64,000 nt of DNA, taken from assembly GCA_029255685.2 (NCBI GenBank), contig CM055315.2:48961705-49025704 (forward strand), read 5' to 3'. The stretch's first letter is position 1. Each line of letters begins with the position of its first letter. A program made the translations under genes and the position numbers. This stretch comes from Silene conica. Lineage: Eukaryota; Streptophyta; Magnoliopsida; Caryophyllales; Caryophyllaceae. Positions 35,348-47,692 of this stretch are shown here, piece by piece. The notes beneath the pieces are model-generated. The model ran no database searches and was not told where the DNA came from. It worked only from the letters and a program-made list of their open reading frames with translations.

Positions 35348-36619
35348 CACTACTACAATTGACCACTTGGGCCACGACTAAACTCGTGGCGCAAGTACTA
35401 ATTTCAAGTGGCTAAACCTCTTTGCCACGGAAATATCTTCCGTGGCCCAAGTGGTCGTGGCTAACAGATAGCCACGGGAAAAACAAGAACGTGGCTAAAA
35501 TTATATTTTTAGCTACAGATTCTCACGTGGCTCTTAATTCCCGTGGCAAAAAATTAATTCCCGTGCCAAAATTATTCCCGTGGCAAACTAAAAAATAAAA
35601 AATAAATAAACAAAATGTAAAATATTATTTTTACTGATAATGAAAATATTTTCACATATGAAATATTTTTTTTGGTCTAAACCGGGATGTCCACTGTCCA
35701 CCGTCGACAACGGTGTATAATCCCCTCGCCGCGGGTGCTCTCACGAAGAGGTAAACGGCTAGCCAAAGAGTTATTACATTCCCATGGGTAAAGATCGAAC
35801 CCCTGACCTTATGATTAAGGGTGAGGTGAACAACCACTACACTACCAAACACATTTGGTTACATATGGAATCTTCTCACGCCTTAATCATTGCTTGGCTA
35901 GTTATCTCAACTCGTTACTTACAATCACAAGTCATTCACTTTTGTGAATCGTATATCCTTCCCAGGAGCTCACCCATCCCAAGACTACTCTCACTTGAGC
36001 ACGCTTAACAGTTGAGTTCTTATGATGAGCTACCGAAATTGAAATTTAAACTTGTTGATATAGTTAACACTCTGAAACCTTTTTAAATTATATTCTTTTC
36101 TTTCTAAATTACCTTCACTATTATTTTTGCGAAAAAATATTAGATGATTTACATATTTTTGCGAAAAAAATATTATTTTTCTCAAATTACTCGAGTTTTC
36201 AATGTTGACCTCCCGACTAATGATGCTCGGGTCACTTTTTGCCCAAGTCAACAAAACCATTTTCTGCGAACTATTTAATCAAATTTTCCTTATATTTTTT
36301 CCCCTAATATATTTTTTTATTTTTTTTCATTTGTCGGCATTTTTATTTTATTTCTCTTTTATCCATTTTTTCATGTATTTTTTCACACAAATACTATTTG
36401 TAAGATCGTCGTATTTGTAACGAAAAATATTATAATCACGTTTAATAAATAATGATCACTTTTGAATAATGATTACATATGGGTATCAATGACCGAGTTT
36501 TATTACTAAAATAAATGACCAAAACATTATTAACTCGAAAATAATCACTTTTTGCCAAACAAAACACAGAAAAGATCGTACAAATTTTTCTTTTCTCTAA
36601 ATTGATTTCTTTTCATTAT
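35348..36619. mobile_element. CACTA-type transposon, copy 2, left part
   Basis: Starts CACTACTACAATTGACCAC and parallels copy 1 from 31617 to about 32896 with few differences. Interrupted by the SIRE-like copia element at the ATTAT target site; it resumes at 52823. Confidence 0.8.
35668..35860 (-). mobile_element. tRNA-derived SINE-like element in CACTA copy 2
   Basis: Same insertion as at 31939-32131, same position and flanking repeats (about 35654-35667 and 35861-35874), so it was present before the two CACTA copies separated. Confidence 0.75.
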
Positions 36620-38100
36620 TGAAGAGTCTATTGATATAATATACTCAAGAAGGGGGGGTTGAATTGAGTATACCTTCTTTTTGAATCTTCTTCGATGTGT
36701 GTATGGTTGTATGAAGATCGTTGAGTAGAGCAAGTAATAAAGAGAGACACGATATTTTTGAAGTGTTTCAGTCTCACACTTTGAGACCTACGTCCACTAT
36801 TCTCGATTAATAAAATTACTACCAACTCTGGATTACAATTTTATCAACCCTACTCGTGTGACTTTGATGTTAGTCACAACTCCATCTAGATACCGTTAAA
36901 TATCTAGCTACGACAAATACCGTTAAATATTTTCCTTACAATGAGTACCGCTAAATACTCGTTCTATCTTACGTTAATAAGATAAAGTCTTCAATGTTTC
37001 TTGATGTCACAATCTTGAATGAATAAGATCAATGCTTGAGCACTTGAATCTTGAATCGGATATGACAATGATGAGCTCGAATATTGAAGTAGTCGATCGG
37101 CGGTTTCTCTCTTGATTTGTGTGTATATGTGTGTATGTGTTTCGTGTCCTTTAATGTATCATGGTAGTCTATTTATATAGAATATGTATCTAGGTAATTC
37201 AAACCCTAGATGATTTAGGAATATTACTAAAACTAGAATACTAGTCTTTTAGTAATACTACCTTAAATCTAATCTTAATATATTTAGGAAAGATTTAATA
37301 ATATACTTTAAGTATTATATAAGGAATTAATTTCCTAATTCATATTTAGGAAAGATCTTTATATAATAAACAATTAGTATCCTTATTAAATCAACTTCCT
37401 AAACCATGTAAAAGATAATAAAATATATTACCATAATATAATCTTAGTTTGTTTTAGGATATTAAATAAATACATAATATTTACTTAATTGAATCCTACA
37501 CGAATTATGGTAAACGTGACATATCACACGTTTCCCAAAGTCGAAACAAACTACATTTAGATTATATAAATTTGACAATAAAGATTATATAAAAATCCTT
37601 AGTTCATTTTAGTAATAAATAATTATCTCATAAGACAATTATTTATTCCTTATTTAACTTAAAGATATTTTATATAATCCTATTAAGATTAACAATTCTA
37701 TTTATTAAAATAGAATACCAATTAAACACTAATTCTACACGACACATATTTGGAAACAAACGTTTCAACTTAAACACATATATATTCCGATCATTTCTTC
37801 ATGATATAGCGTTATAGCTACGGGCTATAACTTGAATCAATCTTGTACTAAAGCTATAGCTGATAAATATAACTTTAGTTCATTATGCGCGCTTGATCTT
37901 CTATCAATCTTTAACTTAGTCAATTCATTGACTAATATGCTTGAATCTTTTACACTCGATTGATTAGATCTTGTTACTAATAATCTGTACACTTAGCACA
38001 CGATTATACATACGAGTATATAATATATAAATAGCTAGACTTGTCATTATCAAAACATAAACACATATACTATATATATATTTGAATATATGGTTCAACA
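36620..38100 (-). repeat. SIRE-like 3' LTR (left)
   Basis: 1481 bp, plus-strand TGAAGAGTC...GGTTCAACA. It holds the hairpin GTTATAGC-TACGG-GCTATAAC at 37811-37831 and the intact target site AAAAAT at 37591-37596 corresponding to the LINE insertion in the other LTR. Confidence 0.93.
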
Positions 38101-38785
38101 AATTCCCCCTTTTTGATGATGGCAAGTCTTTCTTAGATTTGTGACTAAGTGTTTGGTTCCCCCTTAATATAATAAGGGTCAATCGTAGCAAAGAATTACT
38201 TAGGGTTTTTATCTTCTATCTATCCCATATCCTTTAAGAACCCTAAGAGACAATGAATTACGACAAGGAGCAAGCTTAGGCAAATTCTAATCTAAGTCGC
38301 ATATTTCCCCCTCTTGACATCATCGAAAAGATGAGAACAAAGACATGAAACGACTAGAATAATATACGTACGAAACATAAGCAAGCATATAAACGAGTCT
38401 AAAAATATGAACATAAAAGATATCACACAAACACATACGTAGTGTTAAAATATACACAACCAATCCGAAGATACTAGGCCAATGGGTCGAATATGTAACA
38501 ATAGTGTTTTTAAAAAAAAAATGGGCCTGGCTAGGTGTAAGATAGGATGGGCTAAGGCAAAAGATAACAATCAAATTGGGCCGCATCAAAAAGGAATAAG
38601 AACTGGGCCGGTTAGGATTAAGAAATCCGAGGGAGGCAAAAGGGGATAGGGCCTCGGATTCCTAATGGGCCAGGGAATCAAATGGGCCACAAGTAAAACA
38701 AGAGTCTTATAAGTCCACCACCGGACTTAAACAAAACCAACAACAATACGATTTCAATTTCTGAAAACAGAGACGGATGCAAAGA

Positions 38786-40327
38786 TCAAGAGCGGGAACT
38801 GGAGGCCGGTGTCTTGGCATATGGGTTCACGTAATCGGGTCGGGTACGGAACTCAAGGGTATCCAATCGGTCCAAACAGCTACTGACGTTTCTTCCTTGA
38901 GCATTTAGAGCCAACTCGAAGTTGAGTATTTTCAATGAAAGCGCCTTAACCGCTTCAAGAGCTTGACTCGCATCTTTGCACAATAACCCGTGATCCCTTA
39001 CCATAGCACCACCTTGGGATGTGAGGAACGAGAGACGATCACTAATAAGAAGCAATTCCGAGCACATGACCGACACTTCCGAACCTATCTTTACCAATTG
39101 CTTATCAACTTTCTCCATCCATTCTTTCACCTCAACCTCAAACCCACGGCTACCTCCTGCACAACTTCCCGAATCACCCAAGTTCTTTTTTTCTTGCTTA
39201 ACTTGGCACAGTCCAATAATTGTATCCATCTTAGCCTCCAAACCTTCAAACGAGGGAGATGGATTTGGATTAGGACCCTCCTCAACCGACTTTCCGAATG
39301 CCAAATCAACTCCATCAACCATAATACCCATCAACTTGAGCATCTTATCACACATTCGATCTCGAGGCTTAACACCAAAGCTACAATCATCCACAACACC
39401 CTTTTTCAACAAGATTTCGGATACCCACATTCCATAAGGAATATCGAGTGTTGAACTTGGTTTTTCTTTGATTAAAACAGAGGAGGTTTGACAAATTTTC
39501 GAACACAACAAGAAGGCAAGATTGATTTTGTTTCCTTCTAACCAATGAAATAATACGATAGCTTCAATACTTGACAACTTATCACGACCACCCCTCCGAG
39601 GTAAAATAGTGTTCCAAAGAAAATTAACAAAGAGTTTCAACTTTGGCGAGAATGAGTTTGTTAGGAGCGGAGAGATTTCAGTAGCGTTCTCATCAAAGTA
39701 TTGTTTAATCATCATTTTTTGTTCTCGGGTCACCACCCCCCATTCCTTACGGGTATCAATGTCAAGACCATTTTGTGTAAGATGAAAAATTTCACAAATA
39801 TCACCCAAGGATACTTCGACATCCCTTCGATTCACCACAACTTTCAACCCAGATTCACATGGTTTTACAGAGGCAAAGAACTGTACCAATTCAATCGGAA
39901 ATATCAAGCCCGAAAAATTGCTAATATACTCCCACCCTTGAAATTCTAAAAATTTCTTAAAGAAAAGCAGAGACTTAGACCCGTCTACCCAAGATGTCGG
40001 GTAAAACCGACCCGAATGAATGGAGTAGGGAAGAAGACGGTCAATGAGCATACCTTCATGTTTTGTCATACGAACTCGCTCGAGTCCTTCCTTGGTGGCT
40101 TCGACGGAGTAATCTTTAAACAGAGGACGAGGGTTCTTGAGGTTTGATCCCAGATCTTGCATGTCATCGGAAACTGAGGATGTGGCTCGGTTTAGTTTAC
40201 GACGTTTGCCGGTGTCTGGGTTTGGAGTTACGGTGGCAATGGGTGTTGGAGATGGTGGTGGTGACGGAGTAGGTGAGGGTGGAGAGGGTTTCTTTTGTTG
40301 AGAGCGGGTTGCACGAGATGGAAGCAT
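38786..40327 (-). CDS. third ORF of SIRE-like element (plant transposon protein-like)
   Basis: 513 codons from ATG at 40325-40327, between pol and the 3' LTR, where SIRE elements often carry an 'envelope-like' ORF. The N-terminus is basic and Pro/Ser-rich (PPSPTPSPPPSPTP). The middle has GWEYISNFSGLIFPIELVQF, SLGDICEIFHL and NFLWNTILPRR then EAIVLFHWLEGNKINLAFLL. This pattern resembles the 'putative plant transposon protein' family found in many plant repeats (memory-based, not searched). The C-terminal third is helical, with coiled-coil-like heptads. I see no obvious signal peptide or membrane anchor, so I would not call it an envelope protein. It appears open throughout. Function unknown. 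Confidence 0.75.
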   Translation of the reverse strand: MLPSRATRSQQKKPSPPSPTPSPPPSPTPIATVTPNPDTGKRRKLNRATSSVSDDMQDLGSNLKNPRPLFKDYSVEATKEGLERVRMTKHEGMLIDRLLPYSIHSGRFYPTSWVDGSKSLLFFKKFLEFQGWEYISNFSGLIFPIELVQFFASVKPCESGLKVVVNRRDVEVSLGDICEIFHLTQNGLDIDTRKEWGVVTREQKMMIKQYFDENATEISPLLTNSFSPKLKLFVNFLWNTILPRRGGRDKLSSIEAIVLFHWLEGNKINLAFLLCSKICQTSSVLIKEKPSSTLDIPYGMWVSEILLKKGVVDDCSFGVKPRDRMCDKMLKLMGIMVDGVDLAFGKSVEEGPNPNPSPSFEGLEAKMDTIIGLCQVKQEKKNLGDSGSCAGGSRGFEVEVKEWMEKVDKQLVKIGSEVSVMCSELLLISDRLSFLTSQGGAMVRDHGLLCKDASQALEAVKALSLKILNFELALNAQGRNVSSCLDRLDTLEFRTRPDYVNPYAKTPASSSRS

Positions 40328-40890
40328 TATGAGAATGGTGATTTAAGTCGACGGTTGTTGGTGGAGGTTTTGAGGATGTTTTAATGGAGATTTGGGTTTT
40401 GTGGAGGTTTGAGAGTATTAATGGGTTTTACAAATTTTATGACGGTAATAATGGAGGAAAGGTGAGGTAAGTTGAGGGAGTTGGGGTAATAATGGGAAAG
40501 GGGTAAAGGTCAAAGGCTAGGATTAGTAGGGGGGCACGTGGCAGGTGGTAGTGGGACAGGTTTGGGTGGAGACGTGGCACAGGGGGGACCATCACACACA
40601 CTTTGTGTGTTTAATTTTAGGTGAATTTATTTTTGTTTTTGTAATATTTGAATATTAATATTTTGTATATATTGTAATATGTATGTTGTGGGGAAATTAT
40701 AATATGTGACGTAATATTATTGTGAGATCGATTGTGCACAAATTCATATGTAAATCGTATAATATAACTATAATCACATAATTTTTCATCGACTATACAT
40801 TTACACATGCAGCGGAGTATACGGACACAGTCATATAATCTCATCTAAACCGTAGTCAATCATTGGGTTATTTTTGCTTTTAAGATTTGA

Positions 40891-43800
40891 TTAGGTGCCA
40901 CCGATTAAACCAATTTCCAATCGCAAAGTCTCAAAGCGTTCTCTAGCCAATGGTTTAGTGAAGATATCTGCCCATTGTTTTTCCGTACTACAAAATTCCA
41001 ATTTTATATTTTTCTTTTCAACATGGTCTCTTAGAAAGTGGTGTCTAATTTCAATATGTTTAGTTCTCGAGTGCTGGGCTGGGTTTTTAAATATAATAAT
41101 AGCACTCGTAGTATCACATAATATAGGCACACATCCAACATCAACACCATAATCATGTAACTGTTGCTTTAACCATAAAAGTTGAGAACATACCAGTGCG
41201 GCTGCAATATATTCTGCTTCGGCAGTTGAGAGAGCGACAGAATTTTGTTTCTTGGATCCCCAAGATATTATACATGGACCTACAAAGGTAGCAAGTCCGG
41301 AGGTACTTTTTCTGTCTAAAGAACATCCTGCATAATCCGCATCTGAGTATCCTACTAGGTTAAAGTTACAGTCCATAGGATACCATAGATATAATTTTGA
41401 GGTTCCGATTAGGTATCTTAAAATTCTCTTAACTGCAATCATGTGTGATTCTTTTGGTGCAGATTGGAATCTCGCACAAACACAAACACTAAACATTATA
41501 TCTGGACGACTTGCTGTAAGATAAAGAAGTGAGCCAATCATACCTCTGTAAGTTATTTCATCTACAGACTTACCATCTTCGTCTTTGGTTAACTTCTTAT
41601 CTGTGACCATTGGAGTAGGCATTGCATGAGAGGTTTCCATTCCAAATTTCTTTAGTAACTCCTTGACGTATTTTTGTTGATGAACCTTGATTCCTTCTTC
41701 AGTTTGTTGTATTTGAAGTCCAAGGAAGAACTTTAGTTCTCCCATCATACTCATCTCGAACTCAGAAGTCATCAACTCAGAGAAGTACTTGCACAACTTT
41801 TTATTAGTTGAGCCAAAAATAATATCGTCAACGTAGATCTGAACGACTAGTAGATCTGAGTTTTCGCTTTTAAGAAATAGGGTTTTATCCACAGACCCTC
41901 TCTTGAATCCACTCTCCAATAGGAACTTTGATAATCTGTCGTACCATGCTCTAGGTGCTTGTTTCAGGCCATAGAGAGCTTTGTCCAATTTGAATACATG
42001 ATCTTTGAGTTTGCTGTCAGGAAATCCAGGAGGTTGTTCAACAAATACTTCCTCTTGGAGATAGCCATTAAGAAAGGTAGTCTTAACATCCATCTGAAAA
42101 AGCTTCATTCCTTTGTGTGCTGCAAATGCAATGAGTAGTCTTATTGCCTCAAGACGAGCAACAGGAGCAAAGGTTTCATCATAATCGATCCCTTCCTGTT
42201 GGTTGTATCCTTGAACCACTAGTCTGGCCTTATTTCGCACAATAACTCCAGTGTCATCCAATTTGTTTCTGAATACCCATCTAGTTCCAATGACAGTTCT
42301 GTCCTTAGGTCGAGGAACAAGATGCCAAACTTTGTTTCTTTCAAATTGCTGGAGTTCTTCTTGCATGGCAACTATCCAGTCTGGTTCTGCGAGAGCTTCC
42401 TTGATATTTGAAGGTTCAATGGTGGAGAGGAAGGAGTAGAATGAGCAAAAGTTATTTAAGCTCCTTCTAGTTTGAACTCCATCTGTCAGGCTTCCTATGA
42501 CATTGTCCAAAGGATGAGATCCTTTGTATCTCCAGTTTCTTGATTGATCATTTGCATTCCCTGAACTTGACTCGGGATCTTGACTTGTTCCCCCTGAATC
42601 CAAACCTGGGTTTATAGTAGGGTCAGGTATAACTCTGGCCTCTTCCCTTTGGTTTTGATTCAAAGTTACAGCTTCATTAGCTGTAACTCTGGGTTCCAAG
42701 TCATTGGTTTGAGAGTTATCTACAGTATCATCAACTGTAGTTTCATCTCTCGCACCAATTTCTCCCAAGTTGAGTTCATCATGAGTTCCTTGAGGTTCTC
42801 CTTCTTCAATTTCCATTTCAGGAGGATCTTCCTTTGATAACCTGAAATCAGGTTCGTCTAGGTTTTCCTCTATATCATGTAATGGCTTATCGAAGACATT
42901 ATTCTCATCAAAGATAACATGAATACTTTCCTCTATGCATAAAGTACGTTTGTTAAAAACTTTGTAGGCTTTACTATGATCTGAATATCCTATAAAGATT
43001 GCTTCATCACTTCGAGGGTCGAATTTGCTTAATCTGTTTTTACCATTGTTGTGAACAAAGCATTTACTACCAAAGCATCTTAAATGAGATATGTTTGGTT
43101 TACGACCACGAAGAAGTTCATAAGGAGTCTTTTTAAGGATAGGTCTAATCATAGCACGGTTATGAATATAGCAAGCTGTACTAATAGCCTCAGCCCAAAA
43201 GTTTCTAGGTAGGCCACTACAAAGAAGCATTGTTCGAGCTATGTCTTCTAGGGTTCTGTTCATTCGTTCTACGACTCCATTTTGTTGTGGGGTTCTAGGG
43301 GCCGAGAAGTTATGTCCAACACCATTGGTTTTACAGAACTCAATAAAAGCATGATTGTCGAACTCAGTTCCATGGTCAGTACGGATTGTTACTAGGTTTG
43401 ATTTATATTTGTTTTGGACAAGTTTCATGAGACTAACAAATTCATCGAATGTTTCGTCTATAGAATGAAGAAAGATTGGCCAAACAAATCTAGAGTAATC
43501 ATCAACTAGAACGAAAACGTACCTGGAACCACCTCTTCTTCTTACCTTCATAGGGCCACATAGATCCATGTGTACAAGTTCAAGACCTTGTTCTGTGCTT
43601 ACCACTCTTTTTGGCTTAAAGGATGATCTGACGTGTTTACATCGTGCACATGTGTCACACATCTTTTCTTGATCAAATTTGATCTTTGGAAGACCTTCGA
43701 CCAAGTCCCATCTTTTCAGCTTACTTAGAATAGGTGAGCTAATATGACCAAATCTCTTGTGCCATAGACATGGATCATCTAACGTAAGTTTCATGCATGA

Positions 43801-44199
43801 TAGAGAATCAGTAGGTACAACATTTAAATCAATCATATAAACATTTTTCATCCTGTGACCTTCAAGTATTACTTTACTGGTGCCTTCTAAGATTATACGA
43901 CATATATCTGAATGAAAAACCACTTTATTTCCTTTGTCACATAATTGAGATATACTGATAAGATTGTGTTTGAGACCACTTACAAGGTATACATCATTTA
44001 TAGCATGAGAGGATGAAATACCTATCTTACCAATTCCGATGATCTTTCCCTTTTTGTTATCACCAAATGTGACTTTACCTCCATCAAAGGGTTTAAGGGT
44101 TTGGAATAGGTTTACATCGCCTGTCATATGTCTTGAGCATCCACTGTCGAGATACCATAGGTTATTTTCCTTGGCGACAAACTGCACGAATAAGTTCAA
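40891..44199 (-). CDS. copia pol polyprotein (SIRE-like)
   Basis: About 1100 codons in one long frame: protease ([15 protein letters not shown], about residues 14-28), GAG-pre-integrase ([22 protein letters not shown]), integrase core ([35 protein letters not shown]), a Glu-rich linker of about 150 residues, reverse transcriptase ([46 protein letters not shown]) and RNase H ([34 protein letters not shown]). It follows gag closely on the same strand. The hairpins at 42665-42687 and 42720-42740 lie in the linker. Confidence 0.92.
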   Translation of the reverse strand: MNLFVQFVAKENNLWYLDSGCSRHMTGDVNLFQTLKPFDGGKVTFGDNKKGKIIGIGKIGISSSHAINDVYLVSGLKHNLISISQLCDKGNKVVFHSDICRIILEGTSKVILEGHRMKNVYMIDLNVVPTDSLSCMKLTLDDPCLWHKRFGHISSPILSKLKRWDLVEGLPKIKFDQEKMCDTCARCKHVRSSFKPKRVVSTEQGLELVHMDLCGPMKVRRRGGSRYVFVLVDDYSRFVWPIFLHSIDETFDEFVSLMKLVQNKYKSNLVTIRTDHGTEFDNHAFIEFCKTNGVGHNFSAPRTPQQNGVVERMNRTLEDIARTMLLCSGLPRNFWAEAISTACYIHNRAMIRPILKKTPYELLRGRKPNISHLRCFGSKCFVHNNGKNRLSKFDPRSDEAIFIGYSDHSKAYKVFNKRTLCIEESIHVIFDENNVFDKPLHDIEENLDEPDFRLSKEDPPEMEIEEGEPQGTHDELNLGEIGARDETTVDDTVDNSQTNDLEPRVTANEAVTLNQNQREEARVIPDPTINPGLDSGGTSQDPESSSGNANDQSRNWRYKGSHPLDNVIGSLTDGVQTRRSLNNFCSFYSFLSTIEPSNIKEALAEPDWIVAMQEELQQFERNKVWHLVPRPKDRTVIGTRWVFRNKLDDTGVIVRNKARLVVQGYNQQEGIDYDETFAPVARLEAIRLLIAFAAHKGMKLFQMDVKTTFLNGYLQEEVFVEQPPGFPDSKLKDHVFKLDKALYGLKQAPRAWYDRLSKFLLESGFKRGSVDKTLFLKSENSDLLVVQIYVDDIIFGSTNKKLCKYFSELMTSEFEMSMMGELKFFLGLQIQQTEEGIKVHQQKYVKELLKKFGMETSHAMPTPMVTDKKLTKDEDGKSVDEITYRGMIGSLLYLTASRPDIMFSVCVCARFQSAPKESHMIAVKRILRYLIGTSKLYLWYPMDCNFNLVGYSDADYAGCSLDRKSTSGLATFVGPCIISWGSKKQNSVALSTAEAEYIAAALVCSQLLWLKQQLHDYGVDVGCVPILCDTTSAIIIFKNPAQHSRTKHIEIRHHFLRDHVEKKNIKLEFCSTEKQWADIFTKPLARERFETLRLEIGLIGGT

Positions 44200-46571
44200 A
44201 GAAAAGATTTAGGTACCCAAGCATACTTGGGTCCTTTGTTGTTAGTAATCACAAATACATCTTTCTTTTTAACCCAAACTTGTCTTACGTAGGTCTTTCT
44301 ATATTGGTAGTAGTTGGGTTTTGATGTTTTTGTGTAGGTCTTAGTTTGGACTTTAGGTGACCAATTTTTGTGTGTTGTTTGAGGAGTTTGTTTGGTTCTA
44401 TTTTTCTTTTCTTCGTAGTCAAATGTCATGTCATAGAACCATCTGTGGTCAATGTTTCTTTCCTCAGATTTGTTATCACCATCAGAGACAGAACTAGTGT
44501 CGTTTGGAATTCCTAAGGATTTAACAAACTTGACTCCGGTTTTAAAATCTTGTGCGTGTTTTACACAGTTTTCTCGGAGGTGTCCAGTATGGCCACAATA
44601 AGTGCATATTAAATACTCAGGAAGGTCGGCATATTTTCTTCTTCTAAAGTCTCTGTCTGTTGGGCTTTGCTTACATTTTGAGTGATCCCTTCTTCCATAA
44701 CACTCGTGTCCTAACCCCATCTTCATGTTGTTGTCGGATTGTTCAGTTAGGAAGTTTAGGACGTTAGTGCTTCCTTCCCATTTGTCGTGAACCTTCCGAG
44801 CATGAAGAAGGAGGTCTTTTAGGGAGTCTATTTCTTTCTTACATTCACTATGGTCAGTGTTGCTAGACTCTTTTAGGTTTTGAATGTCTTTATGGAAGTC
44901 AGACACAATTTTGGCATGTTCTTTCTTGATTTTAGATATACTGAATTCTAGATCCATGATTTTGCTTTCGAGAATCTCAACTTCTTCCAGATGAGTCTCA
45001 TCTTCGACCATCTTCGAAGATTCTGACTTAAGCCGCTCATTAGCCTTTCTTAATTCTGAAGTTATAGCTTCATTAGCTATAACTTTAGATTGAAGCTCTT
45101 TAATGTTGAGTTTTAGTTTTGAGGTTATAGCTTCATTAGCTATAACTTTAGACTCAAGAACCTTTTTCTCAGACATAACTGTTTCCAACTTAGCATTTGC
45201 TTCAATGCTTATTTTGGATTTCAGTTTCTTAGCTTTGGCTTTCAGAAGTTGATTTTCCTCAGCAATATCGAGGATCTGTTCTTTCAAGTCATCTAACTCA
45301 AGACGTTGTTCATGACATTGTTCTAGGGTTTTCTCAAAATATATAACCAACATAGCTTTAGATAAATTTTTAACTTGACTTTTGAGTTGAAGAAAATTTA
45401 CCTCTTCATCGTCGTTGTTGTCGTCTGAGTCGGATTCTCCAAGGAGACACATATGGGATGCGTCGTCTTTGTCATTTGAGATTAGATCTAAGCTGACGTT
45501 GCTTAGGCACAGGTTTGCTACCTCATCTTCTTCTGAGTCCTCGTCATCCTCGGACTCTAATTCTCCCCAACACGACGCAAGCATTACTTTCTTGAACTCC
45601 GTTTTGGTCTTTTCTATTTTTGACTTATCTTTGATTTTGTCCCAACTTGGACAATCTTTGATCATGTGGTCTTGTTGTCCACACTTGAAACATCCTCTTT
45701 TGAAGAATGTTTGTTTTGTGTCAGTTTTCTTTTTGTCGACTGTTTTGTTGTTAGAGTTTTTGTATCTTCCCTTGAAGACAGCCTTTTTAAAACGTCTTGC
45801 GAATAGAACTGTCTCGTCTTCTAGTTCTTCTTCGCATACTTCACTTGTGGAGGCTTGTAAGGCGACGCCCTTTCCTTTGGGATCATCATCGTTTTTATTT
45901 AGTATGATCTCGTGTGCCATTAAGGATCCAATCAACTCTTGGTAAGTAATCTTAGATAGATCACGTGCTTCCTCTATGGCCGTGACCTTAGGTTGCCATT
46001 TTTTAGTGAGACTCCTAAGAATCTTACGAATGATATCCTCAGAATCGATCTTTCTGCCAAGGTTCCGCAGTTCATTAATAATACAGGAAAATCGTGCAGA
46101 CATGCTATCAATAGATTCATTCTTTTCCATATTGAAAAGTTCATATCTTTGAACGAGCAAGTCTATACGATGTTTCCTGACTGCGGATGTTCCTTCATAA
46201 GCAAGTTCGAGACTATCCCATATTTTCTTAGCGGAACTACAAGATGAGAATCTATCAAATTCTGAGGTTATCATACTGTTCTGTAGGAGGCTCATGGCCT
46301 TAGAGTTTTTCTCTGCAATTTTGTAGTCACTTTCCACATAATCGCTTTCCATCTTTTCATAGGTTGTTCCATTGGCGGCGGCGACCAAGATCTTCTTTGG
46401 TCCAGTTTGGATGATCTTCCAACATTCCCAATCACAACCTTTGATGTAATGAGTCATCATATTTTTCCATAAACTGTAGTTTTTGCCATCGAAGATAGGG
46501 CACTTGAGATGCTTGCAATCCATTGATGAAAGAGTATATAATATAGAATCAATAGAAGGATCAAAACTCAC
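44196..46571 (-). CDS. copia gag (SIRE-like, large)
   Basis: 791 codons, long for copia gag but usual in the SIRE group. N-terminal capsid part with [16 protein letters not shown] and [22 protein letters not shown]; first CCHC knuckle [14 protein letters not shown] near residue 295; an acidic stretch; a long coiled-coil region (about residues 390-610) with the peptide [10 protein letters not shown] repeated twice 21 residues apart; a second knuckle [14 protein letters not shown] near residue 655; and a basic C-terminus. The start is chosen because the upstream leader holds the primer site only 25 bp away. Confidence 0.9.
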   Translation of the reverse strand: MSFDPSIDSILYTLSSMDCKHLKCPIFDGKNYSLWKNMMTHYIKGCDWECWKIIQTGPKKILVAAANGTTYEKMESDYVESDYKIAEKNSKAMSLLQNSMITSEFDRFSSCSSAKKIWDSLELAYEGTSAVRKHRIDLLVQRYELFNMEKNESIDSMSARFSCIINELRNLGRKIDSEDIIRKILRSLTKKWQPKVTAIEEARDLSKITYQELIGSLMAHEIILNKNDDDPKGKGVALQASTSEVCEEELEDETVLFARRFKKAVFKGRYKNSNNKTVDKKKTDTKQTFFKRGCFKCGQQDHMIKDCPSWDKIKDKSKIEKTKTEFKKVMLASCWGELESEDDEDSEEDEVANLCLSNVSLDLISNDKDDASHMCLLGESDSDDNNDDEEVNFLQLKSQVKNLSKAMLVIYFEKTLEQCHEQRLELDDLKEQILDIAEENQLLKAKAKKLKSKISIEANAKLETVMSEKKVLESKVIANEAITSKLKLNIKELQSKVIANEAITSELRKANERLKSESSKMVEDETHLEEVEILESKIMDLEFSISKIKKEHAKIVSDFHKDIQNLKESSNTDHSECKKEIDSLKDLLLHARKVHDKWEGSTNVLNFLTEQSDNNMKMGLGHECYGRRDHSKCKQSPTDRDFRRRKYADLPEYLICTYCGHTGHLRENCVKHAQDFKTGVKFVKSLGIPNDTSSVSDGDNKSEERNIDHRWFYDMTFDYEEKKNRTKQTPQTTHKNWSPKVQTKTYTKTSKPNYYQYRKTYVRQVWVKKKDVFVITNNKGPKYAWVPKSFL

Positions 46572-46596
46572 GCGGCTAGGCGATCAAGAGCACGAG

Positions 46597-46608
46597 GCTC
46601 TGATACCA
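46597..46608 (-). other. primer-binding site (initiator tRNA-Met), SIRE-like element
   Basis: GCTCTGATACCA on plus, 2 bp from the 5' LTR at 46611. Confidence 0.93.
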
Positions 46609-46610
46609 AT

Positions 46611-47587
46611 TGAAGAGTCTATTGATATAATATACTCAAGAAGGGGGGGTTGAATTGAGTATACCTTCTTTTTGAATCTTCTTCGATGTGTGTATGGTTG
46701 TATGAAGATCGTTGAGTAGAGCAAGTAATAAAGAGAGACACGATATTTTTGAAGTGGTTCAGTCTCACACTTTGAGACCTACGTCCACTATTCTCGATTA
46801 ATAAAATTACTACCAACTCTGGATTACAATTTTATCAACCCTACTCGTGTGACTTTGATGTTAGTCACAACTCCATCTAGATAACGTTAAATATCTAGCT
46901 ACGACAAATACCGTTAAATATTTGCCTTACAATGAGTACCGCTAAATACTCGTTCTATCTTACGTTAATAAGATAAAGTCTTCAATGTTTCTTGATGTCA
47001 CAATCTTGAATGAATAAGATCAATGCTTGAGCACTTGAATCTTGAATCGGATATGACAATGATGAGCTCGAATATTGAAGTAGTCGATCGGCGGTTTCTC
47101 TCTTGATTTGCGTGTATATGTGTGTATGTGTTTCGTGTCCTTTAATGTATCATGGTAGTCTATTTATATAGAATATGTATCTAGGTAATTCAAACCCTAG
47201 ATGATTTAGGAATATTACTAAAACTAGAATACTAGTCTTTTAGTAATACTACCTTAAATCTAATCTTAATATATTTAGGAAAGATTTAATAATATACTTC
47301 AAGTATTATATAAGGAATTAATTTCCTAATTCATATTTAGGAAAGATCTTTATATAATAAACAATTAGTATCCTTATTAAATCAACTTCCTAAACCATGT
47401 CAAAGATAATAAAATATATTACCATAATATAATCTTAATTTGTTTTAGGATATTAAATAAATACATAATATTTACTTAATTGAATCCTACACGAATTATG
47501 GTAAACGTGACATATCACACGTTTCCCAAAGTCGAAACAAACTACATTTAGATTATATAAATTTGACAATAAAGATTATATAAAAAT
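46611..47587 (-). repeat. SIRE-like 5' LTR, first segment
   Basis: Matches 36620-37596 with a handful of differences; broken by the LINE at 47588 and resumed at 52307. Confidence 0.92.
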
Positions 47588-47692
47588 TTTTGGGGCCACA
47601 GACATTAAAAAAAAAACCCTAGTAACGGCTGCATGAAGGCGATTTTCCTACGATCATCTTCATCTTCCTAGGGCAAATCTTGCTCTTCAATC

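Noticed and set aside
34244-35381. Small frames with MQISLIFVSGTQRPKK and MQFSVVFVLGAQRSNK
   Set aside because: They are the same satellite monomer read in one frame; similarity follows from tandem repetition, not from coding.
38990-39454. Plus-strand frames of 154 and 138 codons
   Set aside because: Shadows of the minus-strand third ORF of the SIRE-like element; no domain and wrong strand for the element.
38786-40327. A true envelope gene
   Set aside because: Position alone suggests it. I see no clear signal peptide or membrane anchor, and the middle resembles plant transposon proteins.
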